From: Bacteroidota bacterium
GTDB lineage: Bacteria > Bacteroidota > Bacteroidia > Bacteroidales > UBA1402
NCBI GenBank assembly: GCA_030706285.1
Contig: JAUZOU010000079.1
Coordinates: 1 to 9,884, forward strand
Length of the DNA stretch: 9,884 nt
Direction: 5' to 3'
Part shown: piece after piece, positions 1 through 8,075 of the stretch
How the letters are laid out: each line of letters opens with the position of its first letter
How positions within the stretch are numbered: position 1 is the stretch's first letter
The notes under the pieces: model-generated
What the model saw: the letters and a program-made list of their open reading frames with translations, nothing else
Databases searched by the model: none
Told to the model about the DNA's origin: nothing
Made by a program: the position numbers and the translations under genes

Positions 1-1629
1 GGAACGCCCAATCTTTACCGTCTGAAAACCACTGTCTATGTTAACGGCGAACTGACTGAAACAGATGAACAGTTTGTAGGGGCAAGAGAACTGACCTTCA
101 GTCACGATGAAGGGCTGGCCATCAATGGACACCCGGTCAAACTGAAAGGCGTCTGCATCCATCACGATGCAGGCTGTCTGGGATCGGCCGTTCCACGGCA
201 AGTCTGGTACAGACGGATCAAACACCTGAAAGAAATGGGCTGTAATGCCATCAGAACGAGCCATAACCCGCAAGCATCCGACTTATATGACATCTGTGAT
301 GAATTGGGACTGGTCGTGATCGATGAAGCGTTTGACGAATGGGAATATCCGAAGAAGAAATGGGTGAAAGGCTGGAATGTCGGCACCCCTACCTACGATG
401 GTAATTACGATTATTTTAAGGAATGGGGAGAGACTGATTTGAAAGATATGATTCTGCGTGACCGGAATCACCCGTCCGTGATCATGTGGAGTATCGGAAA
501 TGAAGTGGATTATCCCAACGATCCATATTCCCACCCGATTCTGGATTCCATCCGTATCAGTCAGCCTGTCTACGGTGGTTGGCTACCCGGCAATCCTCAG
601 GCGGAACAATTGAGCAGTCTATCACGAAAACTGGTTGACGTTGTCCACCGGTACGATCCTACCCGTCCGGCTACGGCAGGTCTGGCAGGTGTTGCCATGT
701 CCAACCATACGGATTATCCGTTCAATCTCGATGTTTGCGGTTACAATTATACGGAGTCGCTTTATGAAAAAGACCATGCAACCTATCCGGAACGTATCCT
801 TTACGGAAGTGAAAACAGTCAGGATCCTCAAGCCTGGAATGTCGTGAGAGACAGCAAATATGTCTTTGGACAATTCATCTGGACTGGTATCGATTACCTG
901 GGGGAATCCGGCCAGTGGCCTTCACGGGGATTCTATACCGGCATGCTTGATTTTGGCGGTTTCCTGAAAACAAACGGGTTATACAGGCAGGCCATGTGGA
1001 GTGAAAAACCTGTAGTTAACCTGACCACAGCTCCACTGACCGGCGCCCATCGTCGTGGAGCGCCCTTACCCGGATGGAATTACAAAGAAGGGGCCAGGAT
1101 TGTTGTCACCTGCATGGGTAATACGCCCTATGCCCGCCTGACGCTGAACGGGGTGGAAGTCGGACAACCGAAAGCGATAGACAAAGACAGGTACAGTACC
1201 TCCTGGTCTATCCCTTATCAAAAAGGAACACTGACCGTCGAAGGCCTGAATGAAGCTAAAGAGGTCTGTTGTTCCAGCGCTGTCACTACCGCCGGTGTAC
1301 CTGTCCGTCTGACTGCTCTCCCGGATGTACGCGTGATTGAAAAAGAACGGGGCGTCTCACAAATCGAGTTGGATGTAACCGACAGCCAGGGTGTGCTTGT
1401 TCCATCTGCGAAAAATGAGATTACTTGCAGAATAGCAGGACCGGTTCGTTTATTAGGCCTTGAGAACAGCAACAACGCCGATATGAGCGATTACCGGGAC
1501 AACCGCCAATGCGTTTATCACGGTCGTTTAATTGCCTATATACAGGCTACCGGGCAAAAAGGGAAAGCAACCATCACCTTCTCCTCGCCTTCCCTGAAAA
1601 GTACCAGTATCGAATTGGACATCAACTGA
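1..1629 (+). CDS. Glycoside hydrolase family 2 enzyme (beta-galactosidase-like), 5'-truncated
   Basis: This frame is open from the first base, so the gene starts upstream and only the C-terminal 542 residues are seen. Residues 1-35 look like the end of a GH2 beta-sandwich domain. A TIM barrel follows to about residue 335, with the GH2 signatures KGVCIHHDAG, NAIRTSHNP (bases 244-270) and RDRNHPSVIMWSIGNE. By family knowledge the acid/base is Glu168 (502-504) and the nucleophile is the Glu of LYGSENS (811-813, residue 271); FGQFIWTGIDYLGE follows. After the barrel come a DUF4982-like domain (about 350-425) and a final Ig-like domain resembling GH2 domain 5 (about 436-542). This layout is common in Bacteroidetes exo-acting beta-galactosidases, but beta-glucuronidase or another beta-glycosidase is possible. 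Any signal peptide lies outside the window. It is convergent with the sensor-regulator gene and probably belongs to the same polysaccharide locus. Family assignment is firm; substrate is unknown. Confidence 0.93.
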   Translation, partial: GTPNLYRLKTTVYVNGELTETDEQFVGARELTFSHDEGLAINGHPVKLKGVCIHHDAGCLGSAVPRQVWYRRIKHLKEMGCNAIRTSHNPQASDLYDICDELGLVVIDEAFDEWEYPKKKWVKGWNVGTPTYDGNYDYFKEWGETDLKDMILRDRNHPSVIMWSIGNEVDYPNDPYSHPILDSIRISQPVYGGWLPGNPQAEQLSSLSRKLVDVVHRYDPTRPATAGLAGVAMSNHTDYPFNLDVCGYNYTESLYEKDHATYPERILYGSENSQDPQAWNVVRDSKYVFGQFIWTGIDYLGESGQWPSRGFYTGMLDFGGFLKTNGLYRQAMWSEKPVVNLTTAPLTGAHRRGAPLPGWNYKEGARIVVTCMGNTPYARLTLNGVEVGQPKAIDKDRYSTSWSIPYQKGTLTVEGLNEAKEVCCSSAVTTAGVPVRLTALPDVRVIEKERGVSQIELDVTDSQGVLVPSAKNEITCRIAGPVRLLGLENSNNADMSDYRDNRQCVYHGRLIAYIQATGQKGKATITFSSPSLKSTSIELDIN

Positions 1630-1709
1630 CCAGTTGCCGTTTGTTTAATTGGAATCTTCCGGTTCAAACGGCTCAATCAAACTGGGCACCTCTTGTTGAA
1701 TAACAGATG

Positions 1710-1750
1710 AACGGTGTCAACCTGGATTAATTCAAATGGTTGACACCGTT
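1710..1750 (+). terminator. Hairpin terminator of the GH2 gene
   Basis: A perfect 13-bp inverted repeat (AACGGTGTCAACC at 1710-1722, its complement at 1738-1750) encloses a 15-base loop. If base 1709 bulges out, the stem gains three pairs (1706-1708 with 1751-1753). On the plus strand it is followed by a T-rich tract with single-base interruptions (1757-1770), as expected of an intrinsic terminator for the GH2 gene, whose stop lies 80 bases upstream. On the minus strand the hairpin begins 8 bases after the regulator's stop codon but lacks a good T tract, so it may end that transcript only weakly. The loop is longer than usual for a terminator. Confidence 0.75.
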
Positions 1751-1758
1751 ATCAGGTT

Positions 1759-4700
1759 TTATTTTGTTTTAGCCGTTTTGTATTCACTGGGTGTCATTTT
1801 GTACATCTCCGTAAAACACGTTGAGAAATACGACGGCGAATTGAACCCAACTTCATAACAAACCTCAGAAATATTCTTTTCGGGGTTCTGAAGTAATTCA
1901 CAAGCCCTTTTCAAACGGACAGTCCGGATAAACTCACCTGTACTCTGACCTGTCAATGCCTTTATTTTCCGGTGCAATCCCATACGGCTGATGTTTAGTT
2001 CTGATGCCAGCACATCACCATTGAAAGTCGATTCGATCATTTTCGTCAAAATAATGTCAATGGTTTTATGCAGGAAACGTTCTTCGATGGATAACTCATG
2101 ACCAGGCACCTGCTCTTGTTCACCCAGAACAATCTTGCGGCTGTATCGTTCTTTTAACCGTTCCCTTAGTTCAATAAGCTTGGCAACCCGGATAATGAGA
2201 TGTTGTGGATGGAACGGCTTGGGTATGTAGGAATCAGCCCCGATACTCAGCCCTTCGATGCGGTTTTCGATGGTCGTCCGGGCGGTGAGCAAAATGATGG
2301 GAATATAATCGGTTTCAATGGAATTTTTCAACCGTTTGCACATTTCAATGCCATTCATTTCAGGCATCATGATGTCACTGATCACCAGGTCATAGTCATT
2401 TTTGGAGACTTTATCAAGTCCGTCAAGTCCATTAACAGCTTCATCCATGATGTAATCCATATCCAGAATACTGTGAAGATAGGCTCGTATATCAGAATTG
2501 TCTTCAACGACCAAGATGCGTTTCTTGGCATTCGTCCGCTCTTCTGAGGCTACGATCACATTTTGCTGGAATTTGTAGGGATCGGGTATGTTATAATCAT
2601 CATAAACAAGACCATCTTCCATATCGCCGTTAATTTCCCACGATTGATAGGCCGCTTTTTCAATAGGAATCGCCACATGGAAACAGGTCCGTTTGGCAGG
2701 AATGCTTTCAACCTCGATGGAACCATGATGCAAATCCACCAGACTTTTCGTCAAATGAAGGCCGATGCCGGAACCTTGCAGCATTTTCTCATGTGAATAG
2801 TTTTTCCCTTGGTAGAAACGATCAAAAATATACGTCAGATCTTTGGGTAAAATGCCAATGCCATTGTCGGTTACTGTTATTTCAACCCATTTTACTGTAG
2901 CCCGTGTGATTTCCGTGACCCCGACTGTAATCTTTCCGCCATCTGGAGTGAATTTGAACGAATTGGAAAGCAGGTTAAACAGAATTTTGTTGATAAATTC
3001 CGCATCTACCCAACCTGTGATGACCTCAGCTTGGTGCTGAAACGCCAGTTCAATGTGTTTCCGGTTACGTAATTCGTCAAAAGTCAACAGTATCTCTTTC
3101 AAAAGCAGGATCAGGTCGTGTTGTTTGACCTCAATTCTCATAAGCCCCCTTTCTGTTTTCCTGAAGTCCAGCAGTAGGTTGACCATTCCCAAAAGCCTTC
3201 TCGCGTTACGCAACATCAGGTTCAGGTGCTTCTTTTTGACAGGATCCGTTTCTTCTTCGCTCATTTGTTCAAGCGGAGTTAGTATGAGCGTCAGTGGGGT
3301 CCTGAATTCATGAGAGACATTGGTAAAAAACTGAATCTTTTCCTGATGGAGCTCTTCCTCCTTTTCCCGCCTGGCCCGTTCGATCTTCAGGCAATTGGCC
3401 GTATGCACCCGAATCGTCAGGAACGACCAGATGAAATAAAGCAACGAACCGCCCAAGATCAGGTAAATCAGATAGGCCCAAATGGTTCTCCAGAAAGGTG
3501 GTTTTATAGTGATTTGAATGGAGGCAATGTTCTGATTGCTCCATACCCCGTCAGGACTGGACGCTTTGACCTTCAGCAGGTATTTCCCTGGCTGCAGGTT
3601 TCTGAATGTAATATTATTTTGGTTGCCTAACTGATACCATCGATGGTCAACGCCTTCCAGCGTATAGGCATATTGAATCTTTTGTGGAGTATTGTAATTG
3701 ATTCCGATGAACTCAATCGTGAAAACCGACTGATTGTGCCTGAGTACGAGGTGATCGGCAAGCAGGATGTTTTCTCCCAGCGGAGATTTGCGTTCATTTC
3801 CGTCGGGAGCAATCTCTTCATTGAAGACCATCAACTTGGTAAATAGGACCCGAGGACATTGGCTGATTTTTTTAACATGCAATGGATTAAAAACATTCAA
3901 TCCACCGAAACCGCCAAAAGCGAACAAGCCGTTAGGCAACACAGACACTGCTTTTTCATAAAATTCACGGCCTTGGACCCCATCTTCCGCATTGTAGTTT
4001 TCAATTTCACCGGATGCCGGAATCAGGCTTGAAATACCTTTGCTGGTCCCCATCCAGATTTTACCGGTCTTGTCAATGGCCAATGATTTGACGTAATTGC
4101 ATGACAGACCGTTGGACTCGGTGTAGTGTTGCAGGTGTCTGTCGGTCAGATTGTATGAAAACAACCCATCACCTTGTGTTGCAATCCAAAGTGTCTGTTG
4201 ATGAAACATTAAGTCGCAGATCACACGACTCGACAAATTCAGCGGATGGCTGTTGCAAATATGAGTTTTCATATGATAGGTGATTAGCCCGTAGCCATAT
4301 GTTCCTATCCACAAAACAGCACCTGGGCCTTCCTTGATGCACCTGATGTTGTTTTTCGTTTTGTTCAGGTCAACACGGGTAACCGCACTGGAAACCGGGT
4401 CAATCCGAACCAGACCATTGCTGGTCCCTACCCAGATTTGATGATCTTTCCCTTCATACAGGCAGCGGATATCATCGCTTAATATGCTATTGGGGTCGTT
4501 CTCACGACACTGAAACTGCTTATAACCGGAGCCATTCAGGTTGATCTTGTATAAGCCTTTGTTGTACGTTCCTGCCCATAAGTTCTTTTTAGAATCAAGC
4601 AGCAACGTCTGACAAATGTAGGTTGAAAAAGGATGTGAGGCAAACACCGGGTAACAGCGGCCGTCATTGATATCAATTTTGCACAGTCTGTTATCGCTGC

Positions 4701-5847
4701 TCCCCATTGTGCTGACATAAAGGAATTTCTCTCTATCGGGACAGAGCGCCATAATCGAAGAACTGGGTAATGAGCTTTTCAGTTCCTGTTCGTGCTTGAA
4801 CAAACGGAATTTCTGTGGAGCCCCTTTCAGCATATTGACGCCACCCCAGGCCGTACCGACCCAGATGTTGTTGTCCTTATCGGCATAAAGGGCATTGATC
4901 GACGGACAATTCAGTTTCGAATCCATGTCTCCCTGTTTGATCATCTGATAGGGAAATGGTTCTTTCATTGAAAAGGAACGGACAGAAAAATTCATCAGAA
5001 ACAGCTCGGTACCAATCCATATTTTCCCGTTGCTATCTTCTTTGATTACGCCAATGGAGGTGTTGCCCAATCCGTTAGGATTAGTCACCAGTTCGAGTTT
5101 ACCGGTGGTTTCATTGTACAGGTAAAGGCCTTTGGAGGTACCGATCCAGATTCTACGAAAGCTATCCTGATACAGGCTTCTGATAAACTGGCTGTTCTCA
5201 GGCAGACGGAAATAGACAAGCTCTTTGCTGTCCAGATCGTACCGGTACAGACCGGTATGGTTGGTGCCTATCCAGAGCCGCCTCGTATCATCCTCCAGAA
5301 GGCTCATAACATACAGAGGCTGAGGTATACCCGGTAAGGCCGGCAAATGAAACACATGGAACGTTTGTGACTTCCAGTCAAAATAATTGATCCCATTACC
5401 ATAGGTACCTATCCACGTTATTCGTTTTGTCTGGCTAGGAGCCAAATACGTAATATCGTTGTAGACTAGTCTCAGAGGGGCCGTGGTCGTTTTGACCTGA
5501 ATGATGCTGTCGGTCCTGTAATCGTATATGTTCAACCCGTCCGACGTACCGGTCCAGATATTGCCATCCGGTGCCAGCAACAATGTTTGGGCCCTGTTGT
5601 GCGACAACGATCGCCGGCCTCTGTTAACTGAATACTGGGTAAAATATTTACCATTATAGACATTAAGCCCTTCTTCTGTTGAAATCCAAATCAACCCTTT
5701 TCTATCCTGAATAATGCTGTAGATAAAGTTACAGGATAGTCCGTCGGCCGTCGTGATTTTTTTAATGGGGTTAGGCTGGTTTGTCTGGGCATCCAGCAAT
5801 GGATAAAAATTCAGGAGAATCAATGCTCCAAGGATAAAACGTTTCAT
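1759..5847 (-). CDS. Hybrid two-component system sensor-regulator (HTCS)
   Basis: A one-piece sensor and transcription factor of 1362 residues, normal for this family. From the chosen ATG: signal peptide at 1-20 (MKRFILGALILLNFYPLLDA); about 14 propeller blades at 21-655, most with a WIGT-like motif (Reg_prop repeats), suggesting two seven-bladed periplasmic propellers; a Y_Y_Y domain near 703-781; one membrane helix near 788-811; HisKA with phospho-acceptor His846 in NVSHEFRTPL; an ATPase domain with Asn962, DNGIG (994-998) and GSGIGL (1025-1030); a receiver with acidic pair 1115-1116, phospho-acceptor Asp1158 in ISDIMMP and Lys1210; and a C-terminal AraC-type helix-turn-helix region (about 1256-1362). 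All key residues are intact. Members of this family bind oligosaccharides in the periplasm and activate neighbouring polysaccharide-use genes. The frame extends to a TTG at 5874, but that codon overlaps the likely promoter and would spoil the signal peptide, so ATG 5847 is preferred. The ligand is not deducible. Confidence 0.96.
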   Translation of the reverse strand: MKRFILGALILLNFYPLLDAQTNQPNPIKKITTADGLSCNFIYSIIQDRKGLIWISTEEGLNVYNGKYFTQYSVNRGRRSLSHNRAQTLLLAPDGNIWTGTSDGLNIYDYRTDSIIQVKTTTAPLRLVYNDITYLAPSQTKRITWIGTYGNGINYFDWKSQTFHVFHLPALPGIPQPLYVMSLLEDDTRRLWIGTNHTGLYRYDLDSKELVYFRLPENSQFIRSLYQDSFRRIWIGTSKGLYLYNETTGKLELVTNPNGLGNTSIGVIKEDSNGKIWIGTELFLMNFSVRSFSMKEPFPYQMIKQGDMDSKLNCPSINALYADKDNNIWVGTAWGGVNMLKGAPQKFRLFKHEQELKSSLPSSSIMALCPDREKFLYVSTMGSSDNRLCKIDINDGRCYPVFASHPFSTYICQTLLLDSKKNLWAGTYNKGLYKINLNGSGYKQFQCRENDPNSILSDDIRCLYEGKDHQIWVGTSNGLVRIDPVSSAVTRVDLNKTKNNIRCIKEGPGAVLWIGTYGYGLITYHMKTHICNSHPLNLSSRVICDLMFHQQTLWIATQGDGLFSYNLTDRHLQHYTESNGLSCNYVKSLAIDKTGKIWMGTSKGISSLIPASGEIENYNAEDGVQGREFYEKAVSVLPNGLFAFGGFGGLNVFNPLHVKKISQCPRVLFTKLMVFNEEIAPDGNERKSPLGENILLADHLVLRHNQSVFTIEFIGINYNTPQKIQYAYTLEGVDHRWYQLGNQNNITFRNLQPGKYLLKVKASSPDGVWSNQNIASIQITIKPPFWRTIWAYLIYLILGGSLLYFIWSFLTIRVHTANCLKIERARREKEEELHQEKIQFFTNVSHEFRTPLTLILTPLEQMSEEETDPVKKKHLNLMLRNARRLLGMVNLLLDFRKTERGLMRIEVKQHDLILLLKEILLTFDELRNRKHIELAFQHQAEVITGWVDAEFINKILFNLLSNSFKFTPDGGKITVGVTEITRATVKWVEITVTDNGIGILPKDLTYIFDRFYQGKNYSHEKMLQGSGIGLHLTKSLVDLHHGSIEVESIPAKRTCFHVAIPIEKAAYQSWEINGDMEDGLVYDDYNIPDPYKFQQNVIVASEERTNAKKRILVVEDNSDIRAYLHSILDMDYIMDEAVNGLDGLDKVSKNDYDLVISDIMMPEMNGIEMCKRLKNSIETDYIPIILLTARTTIENRIEGLSIGADSYIPKPFHPQHLIIRVAKLIELRERLKERYSRKIVLGEQEQVPGHELSIEERFLHKTIDIILTKMIESTFNGDVLASELNISRMGLHRKIKALTGQSTGEFIRTVRLKRACELLQNPEKNISEVCYEVGFNSPSYFSTCFTEMYKMTPSEYKTAKTK

Positions 5848-5871
5848 GGATAAAGGCTGTAAGTTCGGATA

Positions 5872-5879
5872 CAAAGTAA
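5872..5879 (-). promoter_or_regulatory. Probable -7 element of the HTCS promoter
   Basis: On the minus strand this reads TTACTTTG, one mismatch from the Bacteroidetes -7 consensus TAnnTTTG. It lies 24 bases before the chosen ATG, implying a leader of under 20 bases. No convincing -33 TTTG box is seen at the usual spacing. The element overlaps the alternative TTG start at 5874, which argues against that start. Confidence 0.45.
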
Positions 5880-5996
5880 CATATTTAGAGGAAATTGTGT
5901 ACCAGTGTCCGGTTAATTTTGATGAAACGATAATAGCTTGTTACAATATCGAAAGGATAAACGGATTTAACATAAGGCCTCTCCCCATGAAATAAT

Positions 5997-6004
5997 GACA
6001 TTTG
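5997..6004 (+). promoter_or_regulatory. Possible -7 element of the esterase promoter
   Basis: GACATTTG differs from TAnnTTTG only at the first base and is followed by TATCC, exactly as in the facing regulator promoter. It lies 62 bases before the chosen esterase ATG at 6067, leaving a leader of about 50 bases. There is no clear -33 box at the expected distance, so the promoter may be weak alone and need an activator; that last point is inference. Confidence 0.35.
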
Positions 6005-6066
6005 TATCCAACAGGCAAGTACGATCTGAATTGAACGTTAACCTTGGACTATTAAACCGTTTTGTT

Positions 6067-8058
6067 ATGAAATTCATTTGCAAAAAGCATCTTTTTTGGC
6101 CTTTTCTTTTGTTTATAGGCCTGACTGTTGATGCAGAAGTCAGTGTCTCACCTTTATTCAGTGACAATATGGTGTTGCAGCAACAAAGCGATGCGCCGAT
6201 TTGGGGAGAGGCGACACCAAATTCACTTGTCCAGCTGACCACCTCCTGGGACAAAAGCATTTGTCAAATCCGTTCGGATGAAAAAGGACATTGGAAAACC
6301 CTGCTCAAGACACCTTCCTGGGGCGGCCCCTATACCATCCGGATTCGTTGCGGTAACCAACTCAACCTGAAAAATGTACTGATCGGTGAAGTGTGGATCT
6401 GCGCCGGACAATCCAATATGGAAATGCCTCTGGCCGGATGGGGCAAGGTAGCCAATTACCAACAGGAAATTACCAACGCTGATTACCCGCAGATCCGGTT
6501 ACTTCAGGTCAACCGGAATACAAGTGTTTCACCGTTGAATGCATTCCAGGCAACAGGAGGAGGCTGGCAACTTTGTTCCCCGAAAACAATAGCCGGTTTT
6601 TCTTCCGTTTCCTATTTTTTCGGAAGGGACTTGGCGGAAAAGACCGGCATCCCGATCGGGCTGATCAATACTGCCTGGGGGGGCACTGTCATCGAAGCCT
6701 GGACAAGCGAGCACGCGCTCATGACCACACCCTATTTTACAGACCAGCTGAAGCACCAGACAGAACAGGCTGATAAGGAAGCTTCCATCGAGAAAACGTA
6801 CCGGACAGACCTGGAAAATTGGAAAAGAGAGGTCAACAAAGCCGACTTCGGATGCAGGGATGCCCTGTTTCACTGGGCTGATCCGACATTGCAGGATACT
6901 GGCTGGGGCACAATGAAGATACCCGATTTATGGGAAAACCAGGGACTTGCCGGATTTGACGGTATTGTCTGGTTCAGGAAAACGGTGACCATTCCGGAAA
7001 GCTGGCAACATAAAGCCCTGGTGCTGTCGCTTGACATGATCGATGACAATGACGTGACATTCTTTAACGGCGTGCAAATCGGAGAAACAAAAGGATGGAA
7101 CGTTGCGCGGATGTACACCATCCCGGCAAAACTGGTTGAAAAAGGCCAAGCCACCATTGCTGTCCGGGTGACAGATCAGGAAAACGGCGGAGGTATTTTC
7201 GGCAGCCCTGAAAACATCAAGTTGTCTCTGAATAGCCATGAGTCGATTGGGTTGTCCGGTCAATGGCACTATAAACAAAGCGTTGCCTTCCATGAGCTTC
7301 CGGTCGAACCAGCGGATATACACCAACCCAACCGTCCGTCAGTTTTGTTCAACGCCATGCTCCATCCGTTAATTCCGTACAAAATCCGCGGAGTGATCTG
7401 GTATCAGGGTGAAGCCAATCATGACCGGGCCTACCAGTACAGGGAGCTATTCCCGTTGCTGATTAGAGACTGGCGGAACCAGTGGGGGTACACGTTCCCG
7501 TTTTATTTCGTGCAGGTGGCTAATTACCTGAAGCACCTTGACCAGCCGGCTGACGATGATAGGGCTGAATTGCGGGAAGCCCAGACCTACGCGCTCAAGC
7601 TGGACCAGACCGGCATGGCCGTAGCCATCGATATTGGTGATGCCGGTGATATTCATCCAAAAAACAAACAAGAAGTGGGGCGTCGTCTCGCCCTTATTGC
7701 TCAATCATCCATCTATGGCGGGCACGAAGTGTTTTCCGGGCCCCTGTACCGGTCGTATTACCTGAAAGGAGACTCAGCCTTCATTCAATTCAGTCACGCC
7801 GAAGGTGGGCTTAAAACATCCGATGGGGCTTCGTTGAAAGGATTTGCCATAGCTGGTGCAGACCACGTGTTCCATTGGGCAGAAGCAACAGTTTCAGCGG
7901 ATGAAGTCGTTGTCCATGCCAAAGACGTCCCCTTCCCTATTGCCGTACGGTATGCCTGGGCGGCAAATCCCATCTGTAATTTATGCAACGAGGCAGGCTT
8001 ACCGGCTTCTCCCTTCCGGACAGATGACTGGCAAGGAATCACCTACGGAAAGCATTGA
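6067..8058 (+). CDS. Exported SGNH-type carbohydrate esterase (sialate O-acetylesterase-like)
   Basis: A 663-residue protein of the SASA / sialate 9-O-acetylesterase family, which removes O-acetyl groups from glycans. The ATG at 6067 opens a clear signal peptide (MKFICKKHLFWPFLLFIGLTVDA), so the mature enzyme is periplasmic or surface-exposed. An in-frame ATG at 5995 would add 24 polar residues before it and would overlap the putative promoter, so it is disfavoured. The first half begins with a small beta domain (SPLFSDNMVLQQ) and has the nucleophile Ser116 in GQSNME (6412-6414) and the WGGTVIEAWTS motif. A beta-sandwich domain resembling GH2 sugar-binding domains is inserted at about 259-389. 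The second half has VIWYQGEANHDRAY and the catalytic pair Asp528-x-His530 in GDIHPKNK. The gene diverges from the HTCS gene, which may control it. Relatives act on acetylated sialic acids, xylan or pectin-like glycans; no sialidase is in view, so a sialic acid substrate is not established. Confidence 0.92.
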   Translation: MKFICKKHLFWPFLLFIGLTVDAEVSVSPLFSDNMVLQQQSDAPIWGEATPNSLVQLTTSWDKSICQIRSDEKGHWKTLLKTPSWGGPYTIRIRCGNQLNLKNVLIGEVWICAGQSNMEMPLAGWGKVANYQQEITNADYPQIRLLQVNRNTSVSPLNAFQATGGGWQLCSPKTIAGFSSVSYFFGRDLAEKTGIPIGLINTAWGGTVIEAWTSEHALMTTPYFTDQLKHQTEQADKEASIEKTYRTDLENWKREVNKADFGCRDALFHWADPTLQDTGWGTMKIPDLWENQGLAGFDGIVWFRKTVTIPESWQHKALVLSLDMIDDNDVTFFNGVQIGETKGWNVARMYTIPAKLVEKGQATIAVRVTDQENGGGIFGSPENIKLSLNSHESIGLSGQWHYKQSVAFHELPVEPADIHQPNRPSVLFNAMLHPLIPYKIRGVIWYQGEANHDRAYQYRELFPLLIRDWRNQWGYTFPFYFVQVANYLKHLDQPADDDRAELREAQTYALKLDQTGMAVAIDIGDAGDIHPKNKQEVGRRLALIAQSSIYGGHEVFSGPLYRSYYLKGDSAFIQFSHAEGGLKTSDGASLKGFAIAGADHVFHWAEATVSADEVVVHAKDVPFPIAVRYAWAANPICNLCNEAGLPASPFRTDDWQGITYGKH

Positions 8059-8075
8059 CTATCATTCACGCTGCA

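Noticed and set aside
2200..3846. Several plus-strand frames of 64-115 codons opposite the kinase and receiver part of the regulator
   Set aside because: They are fragmented, lie antisense to an intact gene with all motifs in place, and show no domains of their own.
5848..5874. Nine-codon N-terminal extension of the regulator to a TTG start
   Set aside because: The TTG lies inside the likely -7 promoter element, and the extension would put polar residues in front of a normal signal peptide.
5995..6066. Twenty-four-codon N-terminal extension of the esterase from ATG 5995
   Set aside because: It overlaps the putative promoter and would bury the signal peptide that begins at the ATG at 6067.
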